From the NCBI RefSeq assembly GCF_001662485.1, contig NZ_JMTM01000004.1, forward strand, positions 1 through 64,000: DNA of 64,000 bases, given 5' to 3'. The position numbers were made by a program, and so were the translations under genes. This document shows, one piece after another, positions 32,365-42,151 of this stretch. Origin of the DNA: Flavobacterium succinicans (GTDB taxonomy: Bacteria > Bacteroidota > Bacteroidia > Flavobacteriales > Flavobacteriaceae). Every line of letters starts with the position of its first letter. Position 1 is the stretch's first letter. The notes beneath the pieces are model-generated. The model was not told where the DNA came from, did no database searches, and saw only the letters and a program-made list of their open reading frames with translations.

Positions 32365-33321
32365 TTAGATTCCGAATCCTGCTCTAGCGCCACCACTTAC
32401 AAATAGTGCTGCCATTCTAGCTTTTTGTCCGTTGGTAAACATGTACATTCCTCTATCATCGGTATAATCCATGTAATTCATGGTCATTTCTACTGGAGTA
32501 CCCGTACAAGTGCTTAAATGTGGATAGGTGGGTACACCGTAATTAGCAGAATCATGAGTAGGCGTGTCTGCAACTAAATCACTACCGCAATTAGCATCGC
32601 CCCATATGTGTCTTAAGTTCATCCAGTGTCCTACTTCGTGGCTAGCTGTTCTTCCTAAATTGTAAGGATAGCTTGTTCCAGAATTACTGGTTACTCCAAA
32701 ATATTTAGAATCGATAACAACCCCGTCTGTAGCAGCCGCACCACCTGGGAATTGAGCATATCCTAATATACCTCCACCGATGGTACAAGCCCATAAGTTT
32801 AAAGTATTGGATGGAGAAGTTGGGGCAATACCACCTGAGCTTGTTTTTTTCATTGCATCTTTGGTTCCCCAAGTGGTTTTTGTAGTAGACTTACGGTTGA
32901 TTTTAACTAATTCGAAGGTGATGCCAACATTGGCAGCTACACCTGCAAATAAAGCGGGTGTACTAGAAAAATCAGTGTTAGTTGCTGTAAAATCCTTGTT
33001 CAAAACGGCAATTTGTGACTGGATTAAGGCGTCAGAAATGTTTTCTGCTGCGGTGCGGTATAGAACGTTTACAACCACAGGAATGACTACTTTTCCGTTT
33101 ACTAATTTACCAGTTAATCTAGCTTTTTGAGTAAATTCTTCGATTTGGTTCATTCGAATTGCTAACGATGGATCAGCAGCCAATTGTGCTTGGAAAACTT
33201 CGTTCGTTGCACAGCCTCTTCTAGCTACTGCTTGTCCATCTGAGTTGGTTTTTAAGGTTTCTTCGTTTTGACAAGAAAAAAGCATTACCAAAAGTGCTGC
33301 ACTCAATAAAATTTTTTTCAT
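32365..33321 (-). CDS. M43 (pappalysin-like) zinc metalloprotease lipoprotein
   Basis: 318 aa. Lipobox LFSC with Cys17 implies a lipid-anchored envelope protein. The catalytic zinc motif HEVGHWMNLRH (His228, Glu229, His232, His238) is complete and is followed by the Met-turn region MNYMDYTDD. Four cysteines around it (e.g. DANCGS, STCTGTP) probably form disulfides, as in ulilysin-like enzymes. Length ends at the catalytic domain, with no C-terminal type IX sorting domain. It is a single gene between two terminating structures. Confidence 0.92.
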   Translation of the reverse strand: MKKILLSAALLVMLFSCQNEETLKTNSDGQAVARRGCATNEVFQAQLAADPSLAIRMNQIEEFTQKARLTGKLVNGKVVIPVVVNVLYRTAAENISDALIQSQIAVLNKDFTATNTDFSSTPALFAGVAANVGITFELVKINRKSTTKTTWGTKDAMKKTSSGGIAPTSPSNTLNLWACTIGGGILGYAQFPGGAAATDGVVIDSKYFGVTSNSGTSYPYNLGRTASHEVGHWMNLRHIWGDANCGSDLVADTPTHDSANYGVPTYPHLSTCTGTPVEMTMNYMDYTDDRGMYMFTNGQKARMAALFVSGGARAGFGI

Positions 33322-33449
33322 AATTTGGGTTTGTTAAATTGTTATAAAAAAGTTAATTTGGTTAATTGTTTAACAATTTTATAACATTTTTTTTGAACTA
33401 CCAATTTTTTTAATAAAAATTTTATGACTATTTTCTTAAAAAGAGGGTT

Positions 33450-33959
33450 TTAGGATTGTTTTATTTTTCTTGTTAACTCATAGAGTGCAATTCCAGTGGC
33501 TTGAACGACATTCATGCTACTGTTTTTTCCAAACATTTCAATATGAGTAATTTGATGTGATTTTTTTAAAAAGTATTCTGAAACTCCCTCAATTTCATTT
33601 CCAATGAGCAGAGCAATTTTTTTGTTTTTTGGAATTAAGACTTCAACTAACGGTTTGCTATCTGATGTTATTTCTAATGCAATGATTTCAAAATCATTTT
33701 CGATTAAATAAGAGACAACTTCTTCTTTGTTTTCAAATAATTCATGCGCTACATGGCGATGCGTATTTCGTGAAGTTTTGTTGATTTTTCTCGGATTCAT
33801 TTGATTGCCTATACCTAGAAAGAGAATTTTCTCTACACCAAACGCTTCACTTATTCTAAAGAGCGAACCTATGTTGGGTTGAAAAAGTATAGAATCACAA
33901 ACTAATACGATTGGGAATTGTTGGTGTTGAAAAGGGACCGATTCATGATGTAATTGCAT
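33450..33959 (-). CDS. TrmH-family RNA methyltransferase (SPOUT)
   Basis: 169 aa, only the SpoU catalytic domain. PNIGSLFRISEAFGVEKILFLG is motif 1, ALLIGNEIEGVSEYFL motif 2 and SMNVVQATGIALYELTRK motif 3 with the knot. Such proteins 2'-O-methylate rRNA or tRNA riboses; the site cannot be told. Last gene of the tsaD-rsmE-DUF4159-trmH run, 12 bp from its neighbour. Confidence 0.9.
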   Translation of the reverse strand: MQLHHESVPFQHQQFPIVLVCDSILFQPNIGSLFRISEAFGVEKILFLGIGNQMNPRKINKTSRNTHRHVAHELFENKEEVVSYLIENDFEIIALEITSDSKPLVEVLIPKNKKIALLIGNEIEGVSEYFLKKSHQITHIEMFGKNSSMNVVQATGIALYELTRKIKQS

Positions 33960-33971
33960 GAAAAACAGTTT

Positions 33972-34613
33972 TTAATTAGTAAAAATATAATGGATGATGT
34001 TTGCGCCCATTTTGAGTGCTTTTTGACGAACTTCAATGGGGTCGTTGTTGACTTCAGCATCTTCCCAGCCGTCTCCTAAGTCGCATTCGTAAGTGTATAG
34101 TAAGGCCAAACGATTGGCAATAAAAACCCCATACGCTTGAGGTCTTTTGCCATCATGCTCATGTATTTTGGGCAAACCAGAACTAAAAACAAAGGGTTTT
34201 TGAAAAATAGGATGATTGGAAGGAATCTCAACTAAATCATAATTAGGGAAAAGTTTTTTGATCTCTTTTCGGATGTATTGATCCATCCCGTAATTGTCAT
34301 CAATGTGAAGAAAACCCCCAGCTTCAAGATATTTTTTTAAGTTTTCTGCATCCGAATCACTAAAAACTACGTTTCCATGTCCAGTCATGTGAACAAATGG
34401 ATAAGAAAATAATTCAGGGCTATTTGGTTCTACAGTGGCTGGTTTTGCTTTTATTTTGGTGTTTATATTTGCATTACAAAAACGGATCAAATTAGGTAAA
34501 GAGGTGGGATTGGCATACCAATCCCCTCCACCATTGTATTTTAATAATGCAATTTCTTGTGCATTGCTTCCAAAGGAAACCAAAAAAATAAGTAATAAAA
34601 GAGGTTTTGCCAT
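33972..34613 (-). CDS. DUF4159 domain protein, exported
   Basis: 213 aa with a signal peptide (MAKPLLLLIFLVSFGSNAQ). ALLKYNGGGDWYANPTSLPNL starts the domain; PFVHMTGHGNVVFSDSDAEN and LEAGGFLHIDDNYGMD are its strongest features and recall a flavodoxin/glutamine-amidotransferase-like fold. Function unknown. Its steady position with RNA-modification genes is common in this group and may reflect operon inertia only. Confidence 0.88.
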   Translation of the reverse strand: MAKPLLLLIFLVSFGSNAQEIALLKYNGGGDWYANPTSLPNLIRFCNANINTKIKAKPATVEPNSPELFSYPFVHMTGHGNVVFSDSDAENLKKYLEAGGFLHIDDNYGMDQYIRKEIKKLFPNYDLVEIPSNHPIFQKPFVFSSGLPKIHEHDGKRPQAYGVFIANRLALLYTYECDLGDGWEDAEVNNDPIEVRQKALKMGANIIHYIFTN

Positions 34614-34649
34614 TATTGAAACTGTTTGAAGAGGATATACGGAGTATTG

Positions 34650-35354
34650 TTATTCATTAAAAAAAACTACACTATGACAGGCTACAACCGCTGCCGTTTC
34701 TGTTCTCAATCGTGTATTGCCAAGTGTTACTGGAACATACTTATGGGCTAAGGCAAATTGAATTTCTTTTTCAGTAAAATCTCCTTCAGGACCGATTAGA
34801 ATGGTTGTTTGGGTATGCTTTTCAAGAACTGATTTCAATGATTTTTTATCAGTTTCTTCACAATGCGCAAGGAATAAATTGCCTTCTTGTTTTTGTTTCA
34901 AGAAATCCTTTAAAGCAATAGGATCATTGAGTTTGGGCAAGTAGCATTGGTTACATTGTTTCATTGCTGTCAAAATTATCTTTTCAAATCGTTCTTTATT
35001 GATTACTTTTCTTTCGGAACGATCGCAAATGATAGGGGTAATTTCTTGTACACCAATTTCGGTAGCTTTTTCTAAAAACCATTCGTAACGGTCATTCATT
35101 TTGGTAGGAGCAACCACCAAGTGTAATGGATGAAGTGATGTTGCCATCTTTTCAAAGGACAAAATACTAACATTACATTTGCTGTCGGAAGCCAAAGTAA
35201 TCGCTGTTTTGAACAAATAGCCTAGCCCATTAGTTACAAAGAGAATGTCGCCGTCTTTTTTTCGAAGGACTTTAATGATATGTTTGCTTTCTTCTTTGTC
35301 AAATACAAAAGAAGTACTGCTTTCGTTTATAGCGGAATTATAAAATAATTGCAT
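34650..35354 (-). CDS. rsmE: 16S rRNA (uracil1498-N3)-methyltransferase
   Basis: 234 aa. SPOUT methyltransferase acting on U1498 of 16S rRNA. N-terminal PUA-like part (HIIKVLRKKDGDILFVTNG), then ILIGPEGDFTEKEIQFA and VTLGNTRLRTETAAV, both diagnostic for RsmE. KATEIGVQEITPIICDRSE is also typical. Two bp separate it from tsaD, so co-transcription is nearly certain. Confidence 0.95.
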   Translation of the reverse strand: MQLFYNSAINESSTSFVFDKEESKHIIKVLRKKDGDILFVTNGLGYLFKTAITLASDSKCNVSILSFEKMATSLHPLHLVVAPTKMNDRYEWFLEKATEIGVQEITPIICDRSERKVINKERFEKIILTAMKQCNQCYLPKLNDPIALKDFLKQKQEGNLFLAHCEETDKKSLKSVLEKHTQTTILIGPEGDFTEKEIQFALAHKYVPVTLGNTRLRTETAAVVACHSVVFFNE

Positions 35355-35356
35355 GA

Positions 35357-36379
35357 TTAAAATGGGATTCTTGCTTTTGAAACTACAGATGAAGCTTCAA
35401 AATGTTGAGATAAATATTTTTGATAACCTACAATTCCAATCATTGCCGCATTATCTGTGGTATACTCGAATTTAGGGATAAACGTTTTCCATCCGTATTT
35501 TTGCTCAGCTTCTTTTAACGTACTTCGAATTCCTGAATTTGCCGAAACACCTCCACCAATGGCTACTTGTTTAATTCCTGTTTCTTTTACTGCTTGTTTA
35601 AGCTTATCCATTAAAATTGCAATAATAGTGTGCTGAATAGAGGCACAAATGTCATTTTTATTTTCTTCGATAAAGTGAGGGTTTTCTCTTTGATTTTTTT
35701 GAATGAAATACAAAATGGCAGTTTTTAAACCAGAGAAACTAAAATCCAATCCGGGTACTTTGGGTTTGGTAAATGAAAATGCTTTTGGGTTGCCCAATTG
35801 CGCGAATTGATCCACCAAAGGACCACCAGGATAAGGCAATCCTAGTATTTTAGCACTTTTATCAAAAGCCTCTCCAACAGCATCATCTGTAGTCTCACCA
35901 ATAATGGTCATATCAAAAAAGCCGTCTACACGAACAATTTGTGTGTGACCGCCACTGATGGTCAAAGCTAAAAATGGAAATTCAGGTTTTTCAAATCCTT
36001 CTTCATCAATAAAATGAGCCAAAATGTGAGCATGCATATGGTTTACGGCTATCAAAGGAATAGAAAGTGCTGTGGCCATAGATTTCGCAAAGGAACTACC
36101 TACAAGTAAAGATCCCATTAAACCTGGGCCTTGGGTAAAGGCAATGGCAGAAAGTTGTTCTTTTGTAATATTGGCTTTCTTTAAGGCGGCATCGATAACG
36201 GGAACAATGTTTTGCTGGTGTGCTCTCGAGGCCAATTCTGGAACAACGCCACCGTATTGATTGTGAATGAGCTGATTAGCAACAACATTTGATAAAACTT
36301 GGTTGTTATTTAGAACCGCAGCGGCGGTATCGTCACAAGAGCTTTCAATAGCAAGAATAAAAACGTCTTGATTTTGCAT
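35357..36379 (-). CDS. tsaD: tRNA N6-adenosine threonylcarbamoyltransferase
   Basis: 340 aa from the ATG at 36379 (MQNQDVFILAIESSCDDT); a TTG four codons upstream is possible. Transfers threonylcarbamoyl to A37 of ANN-decoding tRNAs. Iron ligands lie in NHMHAHILAHF; substrate region TQGPGLMGSLLVGSSFAK, SGGHTQIVRV and the C-terminal TTDNAAMIG are all intact. Its partner TsaE is at 55.6 kb. First gene of the four-gene minus run. Confidence 0.97.
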   Translation of the reverse strand: MQNQDVFILAIESSCDDTAAAVLNNNQVLSNVVANQLIHNQYGGVVPELASRAHQQNIVPVIDAALKKANITKEQLSAIAFTQGPGLMGSLLVGSSFAKSMATALSIPLIAVNHMHAHILAHFIDEEGFEKPEFPFLALTISGGHTQIVRVDGFFDMTIIGETTDDAVGEAFDKSAKILGLPYPGGPLVDQFAQLGNPKAFSFTKPKVPGLDFSFSGLKTAILYFIQKNQRENPHFIEENKNDICASIQHTIIAILMDKLKQAVKETGIKQVAIGGGVSANSGIRSTLKEAEQKYGWKTFIPKFEYTTDNAAMIGIVGYQKYLSQHFEASSVVSKARIPF

Positions 36380-36555
36380 AAAAAGGGACAATTTTTAAAT
36401 ATTATTTGATAAATGGCTGCGAAATTCTTTAATTTTACAGCCTGGTCAAAATTAGCTATTTTTTATGAAATGGCGGTTGGAGTCATTAGATTTATAGTAT
36501 TATAAAGTAATATGCTTCTTCAAGTAATACTAAAGTTGTTATGTTTATCTAAAGA

Positions 36556-39500
36556 ATGCTTAATATTTCTGCTATCAAAAAATTTAAAAAAATACTATTC
36601 CGATCAATTTTAGCACTTCTTTTACTTTTATTAGTAGCAGGTATTGCCCTTTCATTGCCTGCTGTTCAAACTCGAATTGCAAAAAAAGTGATGGATGATA
36701 TCAATACCACTTACGGAACTTCCATGGTGGTAGATGAAGTTGCAATTTCTATTTTTGGAGGCGTAAAATTGAAAAAAGTTCTGATTTTAGACCATCACAA
36801 AGATACGTTGATTTATGCTAATCGGATAAAAACTAACCTTATCGGACTAAAGAAAGTAATTGACGGCGATTTAATCTTCAATGATATTCGGTTGGACGGG
36901 TTACTCTTTAATTTGAAAACCTATAAAAAAGAAAAACTCACCAATTTAGATGTTTTTATTGAGGCTTTTGAGACAGGAAAGCCTTCTACTAAGCCTTTTT
37001 TGATGACCGCTAGAGAAGCTTTTATATCTAATGGACATTTCATTTTGACCGATGAAAATAGAACCATTCCAAAGGATGTTGACTTTACGAAATTGAATGC
37101 TCAAATTAGTAATTTTAAAATCCTTGGTCCCGAAGTGCAAACCAATATCAATTTTTTGTCATTCAAAGATCATCGAGGGGTATTTGTGAAAAGATTAAGT
37201 GCGGCTTTTAGTTACAATAAAAAACGCATCCGACTAGAAGACTTAGATTTAGCTACAAAAGAATCTAGCTTAAAAGGTGATGTTCAATTAAATTACAAGA
37301 TTGAAGATTTTTCAGATTTCAACAACAAAGTAAAATTTGATATTAATCTAAAATCGTCTTCCATTGCCTCAAATGATATTCGCTATTTTTATAACGAGCT
37401 CGGTCGCAATCTATTTTTTAATGCCCGTTCCAGAATTGAAGGAACGTTGAATGATTTGCGACTAACCGATCTTTCGCTGAGGGATCGAAAAGGCTCTAAA
37501 ATTGTTGGAGCTTTAAACTTCAAAAATTTATTTCCTTCAAAATCACAGCAGTTTTATATGAAAGGTAGGTTCAAATCACTTACCACAAGTTATGATAATT
37601 TGGTCACTATTCTGCCTAATGTTTTAGGAAAAAGATTGCCTGAAATCTTGAAAAGACTCGGAAACGTTGATTTAGTAGGAAGTACAGCATTAACTACTGA
37701 AAACATTGAAGCCGATTTTGTAATGAAAACGGCTATTGGAACTTTAACTTCAGATTTGGTGATTGTAAACATGAATAAGTCCGATATAGCTAAGTATGTT
37801 GGTAATGTTAAAATGACTGATTTTGATTTAGGCGTTTTCTTGAACAAGAAAGATATCGGGCCAACCAGTTTAAATTTGAAAGTAGATGGAATAGGTTTTA
37901 CTGAAAAAAGCTTAAATACGGTAGTTAAAGGCGAAGTTTCAAAAGCCATGTATAATGAGTATAGCTACAGTAATGTGATTTTAGATGGTCATTTCAAAAT
38001 GCCATTATATAAAGGTAAAATTTCAATTAAAGATCCAAATTTAGCGCTAAATTTTGATGGCTTAATAGATTTGAGTGGAAAGCAAAATAAATACGATTTT
38101 CATATTGCCATTGATAAAGCACATTTACATCAATTGCATTTTGACAAAGAGTTAATTTCCAATTTCAAAGGTGATATTGTGGTTGATGCCACCGGTAATT
38201 CAATGGACAATGTCTTTGGAAACATTTACGTAAAAAACACTACATATCAGAATTCTAAGAAAACCTATGCCTTTGATGATGTGCATGTTGCTTCTGTTTT
38301 TGATGCAAATAATGTTAGAACCTTAACCATAAATTCTACAGATGTAGGTCAAGGACAAGTAGTTGGTAAATTTAAATTTAATCAATTAGAAGCTTTAGTT
38401 CAAAATTCACTCGGAAGTCTTTATGGCAACTACAAACCTATCCTTGTTGCTAAGGGGCAATTTCTCAAATTTGATTTTACCATTTATAATAAAATAATTG
38501 AAGTTTTATATCCGGAAGTAGTTTTGGCAACAGATGCTCGAGTTAAGGGGGTAATCAATTCTGACAACAAGGAGTTTAAATTGAATCTTAATTCGGAGAA
38601 GATTACAGCAGCAGGAACCACTTTGGATAATATAAGAGTTGCCATCGATAATAAAAATCCTTTGTTCAACACTTTTATAGAATTGGATAGCATAAAAACA
38701 GGAGTTTATAAAATCAGAGATTTTAGCTTGATCAATGTGACCATGAAAGATTCCTTAAAAGTGAGAACCGAGTTCAAAGGGGGTGAAAATGGGGAGGATC
38801 TTTATAATCTAAATTTGTATCATACTATTGATAAAAACAAAAACAATGTAATTGGTTTTAGTAAATCCGACATAAAATTTAAAAATTATGTCTGGAATTT
38901 GAACGAAGTTGATACTGAGAGTAACCAGATTATTTTTGATAAAACACTAAAAAATTTCGCAATAAATGATATTGTTTTGACTCATGAAGATCAAGAAATT
39001 GATTTGAGAGGATTGATTAAAGGGGACAATTATAAAGAATTGCATCTTAATTTTAAAGGGGTTGATTTGAAAAAAATTACTCCCTCAGGAAGTCAATTTG
39101 CTTTTAACGGTAATATCAATGGACAGGTAAATTATGAGCAAAATGGATTGGTCTACAAACCAACGGCCTCTGTAGTAGTGGACCGTTTAAAAATAAATGA
39201 TGTTTTTTTTGGAGACCTAAATTTTGACATCGAGGGTGATCAAAGCTTTAAAAAATTCACCATTCATTCCAATTTAGAAAATGATCGTTTTGAATCATTT
39301 AGTGCTAATGGTCAATTTGAAATTGTAAATAAAGAAACCATACTTGATTTAGATATTAAATTAGATAAATTTAATTTGGCTTTCTTGAGTCCAGTTGGTG
39401 GAGAAGTTATTAAAAATATTAGAGGATTAGCTTCAGGAAATACCAAAGTACAAGGAACCCTAGCAAAACCCGACATAAATGGTCGTTTGTATTTAGAAGG

Positions 39501-41064
39501 CGCAGGGATGATTATTCCTTATTTGAACGTCGATTATGAATTGGCAGATAGAACAATAGTTGATTTAACTAATGAAAAGTTTTTGTTCAGAAACAATGCT
39601 ATTTTTGATACCAAATACAAAACCAAGGGGATTTTGAATGGGGTTGTAGAACATAATCAATTTTCGGATTGGAAATTAGATTTGGCCATTAATTCTAAAC
39701 GATTTTTGGCTTTAGATACAAAAGATTCTGAGGATGCTGCTTATTTTGGAACTGCTTTTATTGATGGAACTGCATCAATAAAAGGACCTGTTGATGGTTT
39801 ATTTGTAAAAGTGGTTGCCAAATCAGAAAAAGGAACCTCGGTAAAAATCCCTATTAACAATACTGAAAGTGTTAGCGAAAATGGATTCATTCATTTTGTT
39901 ACGGCAAAAGAGAAAAGCAATAGCAAAAACGGAATTTCAGAGCGTATAAGGGATTATAATGGTCTTGAATTAGAATTTGATTTTGATATTAATCCCAACG
40001 CGGAGGTAGAAGTAATTCTGGATAGAAACACGGGGCACGGTATGAAAGGGAAAGGATACGGATCTTTGTTATTCAAAATTAATACCTTAGGAAAGTTCAA
40101 TATGTGGGGAGATTTTCAGGCTTACGAGGGGACTTATAACTTTAAATATGGTGGTTTAATCGATAAAAAATTTGCGGTTAAAAAAGGAGGTTCCATCATT
40201 TGGGAGGGCAATCCATTGAAAGCACAACTAAATCTTGAAGCGGTCTATAAAACATCTGCGAATCCTTCTGTTTTACTAGAAAATTCTTCTTTTAATACAA
40301 AGGTGCCAGTAGAGGTAGTGGTTGGAATTAGAGGGGATTTAGCTCGTCCTGAACCAGATTTTAATATTGTATTTCCAACAGTAAGTTCTGTTTTAGAATC
40401 CGAAATACAGTATAAATTGAACGATAAAGATACAAGACAAACTCAAGCACTATATTTATTGTCTTCGGGAAGTTTCTTGAGTGCTCAAGGGATAAGTCAA
40501 TCTGATTTTTCGACCAGTCTTTTTGAAACAGCATCAGGTCTATTGGGGGATATCATTCAATCGGATAATGATAAGTTTAAAATTGGAATGAATGTAATTA
40601 CAGCCGATAGAAGAGCGGGTCGAGAAACAGATGGACGTTTTGTGGCAACAGTTTCTTCCCAATTAAATGAAAGAATCACCATAAACGGAAAAGTAGGTGT
40701 CCCTTTTGGAGGGGTTAATGAATCGGCAATTGTAGGAGATGTCGAAATCTTATATAGGGTAAATGAAGCCGGTAATTTTAATTTGAGATTGTTTAACAAA
40801 GAGAATGATATCAATTATATAGGGCAAGGAGTTGGTTATACTCAAGGCGTAGGTATTTCCTATGATGTAGATTTTGATACTTTTAAAGAATTTGTTCAAC
40901 AAATATTCAAAAAGCATAAATTGGTTATTCCTACCAAAACAACACCTATCGATGACGATTCCTCATTGTCACCAGATTATATTAATTTCAATAAATCGAA
41001 AAAGCCGGTTCCTGAAAAACCTAAGAAAAATCAAGAAGGTCTTATTCCTGAAGAAGAAGATTGA
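36556..41064 (+). CDS. tamB: Translocation/assembly module TamB-like protein
   Basis: 1502 aa. One N-terminal membrane anchor (residues ~12-35, FRSILALLLLLLVAGIALSL) followed by a very long beta-rich region of the AsmA/TamB groove type, ending in the conserved C-terminal domain (MKGKGYGSLLFKINTLGKF, MWGDFQAYEGTYNFKYGGL, ADRRAGRETDGRFVATVSS). TamB-like proteins bridge inner and outer membranes and move lipids or help outer-membrane protein insertion. The last 40 residues are charged and proline-rich. Divergent from tsaD over 176 bp and convergent with the hydrolase at 41081. Confidence 0.94.
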   Translation: MLNISAIKKFKKILFRSILALLLLLLVAGIALSLPAVQTRIAKKVMDDINTTYGTSMVVDEVAISIFGGVKLKKVLILDHHKDTLIYANRIKTNLIGLKKVIDGDLIFNDIRLDGLLFNLKTYKKEKLTNLDVFIEAFETGKPSTKPFLMTAREAFISNGHFILTDENRTIPKDVDFTKLNAQISNFKILGPEVQTNINFLSFKDHRGVFVKRLSAAFSYNKKRIRLEDLDLATKESSLKGDVQLNYKIEDFSDFNNKVKFDINLKSSSIASNDIRYFYNELGRNLFFNARSRIEGTLNDLRLTDLSLRDRKGSKIVGALNFKNLFPSKSQQFYMKGRFKSLTTSYDNLVTILPNVLGKRLPEILKRLGNVDLVGSTALTTENIEADFVMKTAIGTLTSDLVIVNMNKSDIAKYVGNVKMTDFDLGVFLNKKDIGPTSLNLKVDGIGFTEKSLNTVVKGEVSKAMYNEYSYSNVILDGHFKMPLYKGKISIKDPNLALNFDGLIDLSGKQNKYDFHIAIDKAHLHQLHFDKELISNFKGDIVVDATGNSMDNVFGNIYVKNTTYQNSKKTYAFDDVHVASVFDANNVRTLTINSTDVGQGQVVGKFKFNQLEALVQNSLGSLYGNYKPILVAKGQFLKFDFTIYNKIIEVLYPEVVLATDARVKGVINSDNKEFKLNLNSEKITAAGTTLDNIRVAIDNKNPLFNTFIELDSIKTGVYKIRDFSLINVTMKDSLKVRTEFKGGENGEDLYNLNLYHTIDKNKNNVIGFSKSDIKFKNYVWNLNEVDTESNQIIFDKTLKNFAINDIVLTHEDQEIDLRGLIKGDNYKELHLNFKGVDLKKITPSGSQFAFNGNINGQVNYEQNGLVYKPTASVVVDRLKINDVFFGDLNFDIEGDQSFKKFTIHSNLENDRFESFSANGQFEIVNKETILDLDIKLDKFNLAFLSPVGGEVIKNIRGLASGNTKVQGTLAKPDINGRLYLEGAGMIIPYLNVDYELADRTIVDLTNEKFLFRNNAIFDTKYKTKGILNGVVEHNQFSDWKLDLAINSKRFLALDTKDSEDAAYFGTAFIDGTASIKGPVDGLFVKVVAKSEKGTSVKIPINNTESVSENGFIHFVTAKEKSNSKNGISERIRDYNGLELEFDFDINPNAEVEVILDRNTGHGMKGKGYGSLLFKINTLGKFNMWGDFQAYEGTYNFKYGGLIDKKFAVKKGGSIIWEGNPLKAQLNLEAVYKTSANPSVLLENSSFNTKVPVEVVVGIRGDLARPEPDFNIVFPTVSSVLESEIQYKLNDKDTRQTQALYLLSSGSFLSAQGISQSDFSTSLFETASGLLGDIIQSDNDKFKIGMNVITADRRAGRETDGRFVATVSSQLNERITINGKVGVPFGGVNESAIVGDVEILYRVNEAGNFNLRLFNKENDINYIGQGVGYTQGVGISYDVDFDTFKEFVQQIFKKHKLVIPTKTTPIDDDSSLSPDYINFNKSKKPVPEKPKKNQEGLIPEEED

Positions 41065-41080
41065 TCATCTTGAAAAAGGG

Positions 41081-41959
41081 TTACTTAATTTGCGATGCTT
41101 TTTTTACGAAGGAAACGGTACTATCAACTACCTCTTTATCTCCCAAAATTTTGCGATGCCCAAGATTATGGGTCAAAAATAATGTTCCTTTTTGGCAGTG
41201 TTCATGTATATGAATGCCTGCCGAAACAGGAACTTCGGCATCATTGTGATCATGAATGACTAAGATCGGAATGGTAATTTCGGCAGCAGCTTTATAAGCA
41301 GAAAAATCATCCATAATAATGTTGTGCTTTTTTTCAAAATACGCTCTGAGATGATTACCAATCTTTGGGTTAATTTTTAATTTCAATACAAAATCATCAA
41401 CAATATCTTGAACCACATCGCCACTTCCAATAACGGTTGCATTTTTTACGTTTAAGCCTCTTTTAATAGCATTAAGGGTGGACATTCCGCCTAGAGAGTG
41501 ACCAATTATCGCTTCAAATGGTCCAAATTGTTGATCTATTTCTAAAATAGATTCGATAAAATCCGTCATTATGCTAGTTGAACCAGGTGATTTTCCATGG
41601 GCAGGCGCATCAAAACTAATGGTCGAATAGCCATTTTTTAGTAATTCTTCAGCAATCTTAAATAATTGTGTACCTCGGCCAGACCATCCATGTACTAAAA
41701 GTATTTTTTGATTCGAATCTCCAAAATGATAGGTCATTATTTTTTTGTCAATTGCTTTGACATCAAGAATATGTTTAGCACATTTTGAGTCCATATCATA
41801 TTCTCTTTTCGGGGTCTTGTGTTTGATTGGAGTCACGAAAAGTTTTGCAGCAAAACGAGTAACTAATTTTGTCGAAATAAAAGCGAATAGTTTAGCAGTT
41901 ACTATGATTATTTTTGGAATTCGCAAATTTTTTGCTGCATTAGTCTTTCTTTTAGGCAT
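41081..41959 (-). CDS. Alpha/beta hydrolase
   Basis: 292 aa. Oxyanion region LLVHGWSGRGTQLF, nucleophile Ser in IGHSLGGMST, and likely acid and base in VIHDHNDAEVPV and LTHNLGHRKIL, so the triad is complete. The N-terminal ~60 residues are basic and may be an anchor or cap. Substrate unknown; relatives are esterases or acyl hydrolases of envelope lipids. Converges with tamB by 16 bp. Confidence 0.88.
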   Translation of the reverse strand: MPKRKTNAAKNLRIPKIIIVTAKLFAFISTKLVTRFAAKLFVTPIKHKTPKREYDMDSKCAKHILDVKAIDKKIMTYHFGDSNQKILLVHGWSGRGTQLFKIAEELLKNGYSTISFDAPAHGKSPGSTSIMTDFIESILEIDQQFGPFEAIIGHSLGGMSTLNAIKRGLNVKNATVIGSGDVVQDIVDDFVLKLKINPKIGNHLRAYFEKKHNIIMDDFSAYKAAAEITIPILVIHDHNDAEVPVSAGIHIHEHCQKGTLFLTHNLGHRKILGDKEVVDSTVSFVKKASQIK

Positions 41960-42081
41960 TTTGCTAATTTTTTTTTAAAAGTTGTAGTGAAGTTCTTTTT
42001 TACTAAATTTAAGAAACATAAAAGTACTATAAAATCTGATTTTTAAACCAATATTTTGAGTATTGTGAGAATATTTAGTGA

Positions 42082-42113
42082 TTGTTGTAAGTTTTATGTA
42101 AGAGTATAATTTG
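42082..42113 (+). promoter_or_regulatory. Promoter candidate for the glycogen operon
   Basis: TTG at 42085-42087 (with a second TTG at 42082) and TATAATTTG at 42105-42113, 17 bp apart, about 38 bp before glgC. The -7 box deviates by one position from TAnnTTTG. Confidence 0.4.
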
Positions 42114-42151
42114 TAATAAAAAGTAGGGTCTAATATTTTTAACTAAAAAAA

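Noticed and set aside
40874-41182. 102-residue plus-strand frame at the end of tamB
   Set aside because: Overlaps the tamB 3' end in another frame and the convergent hydrolase; no family features.
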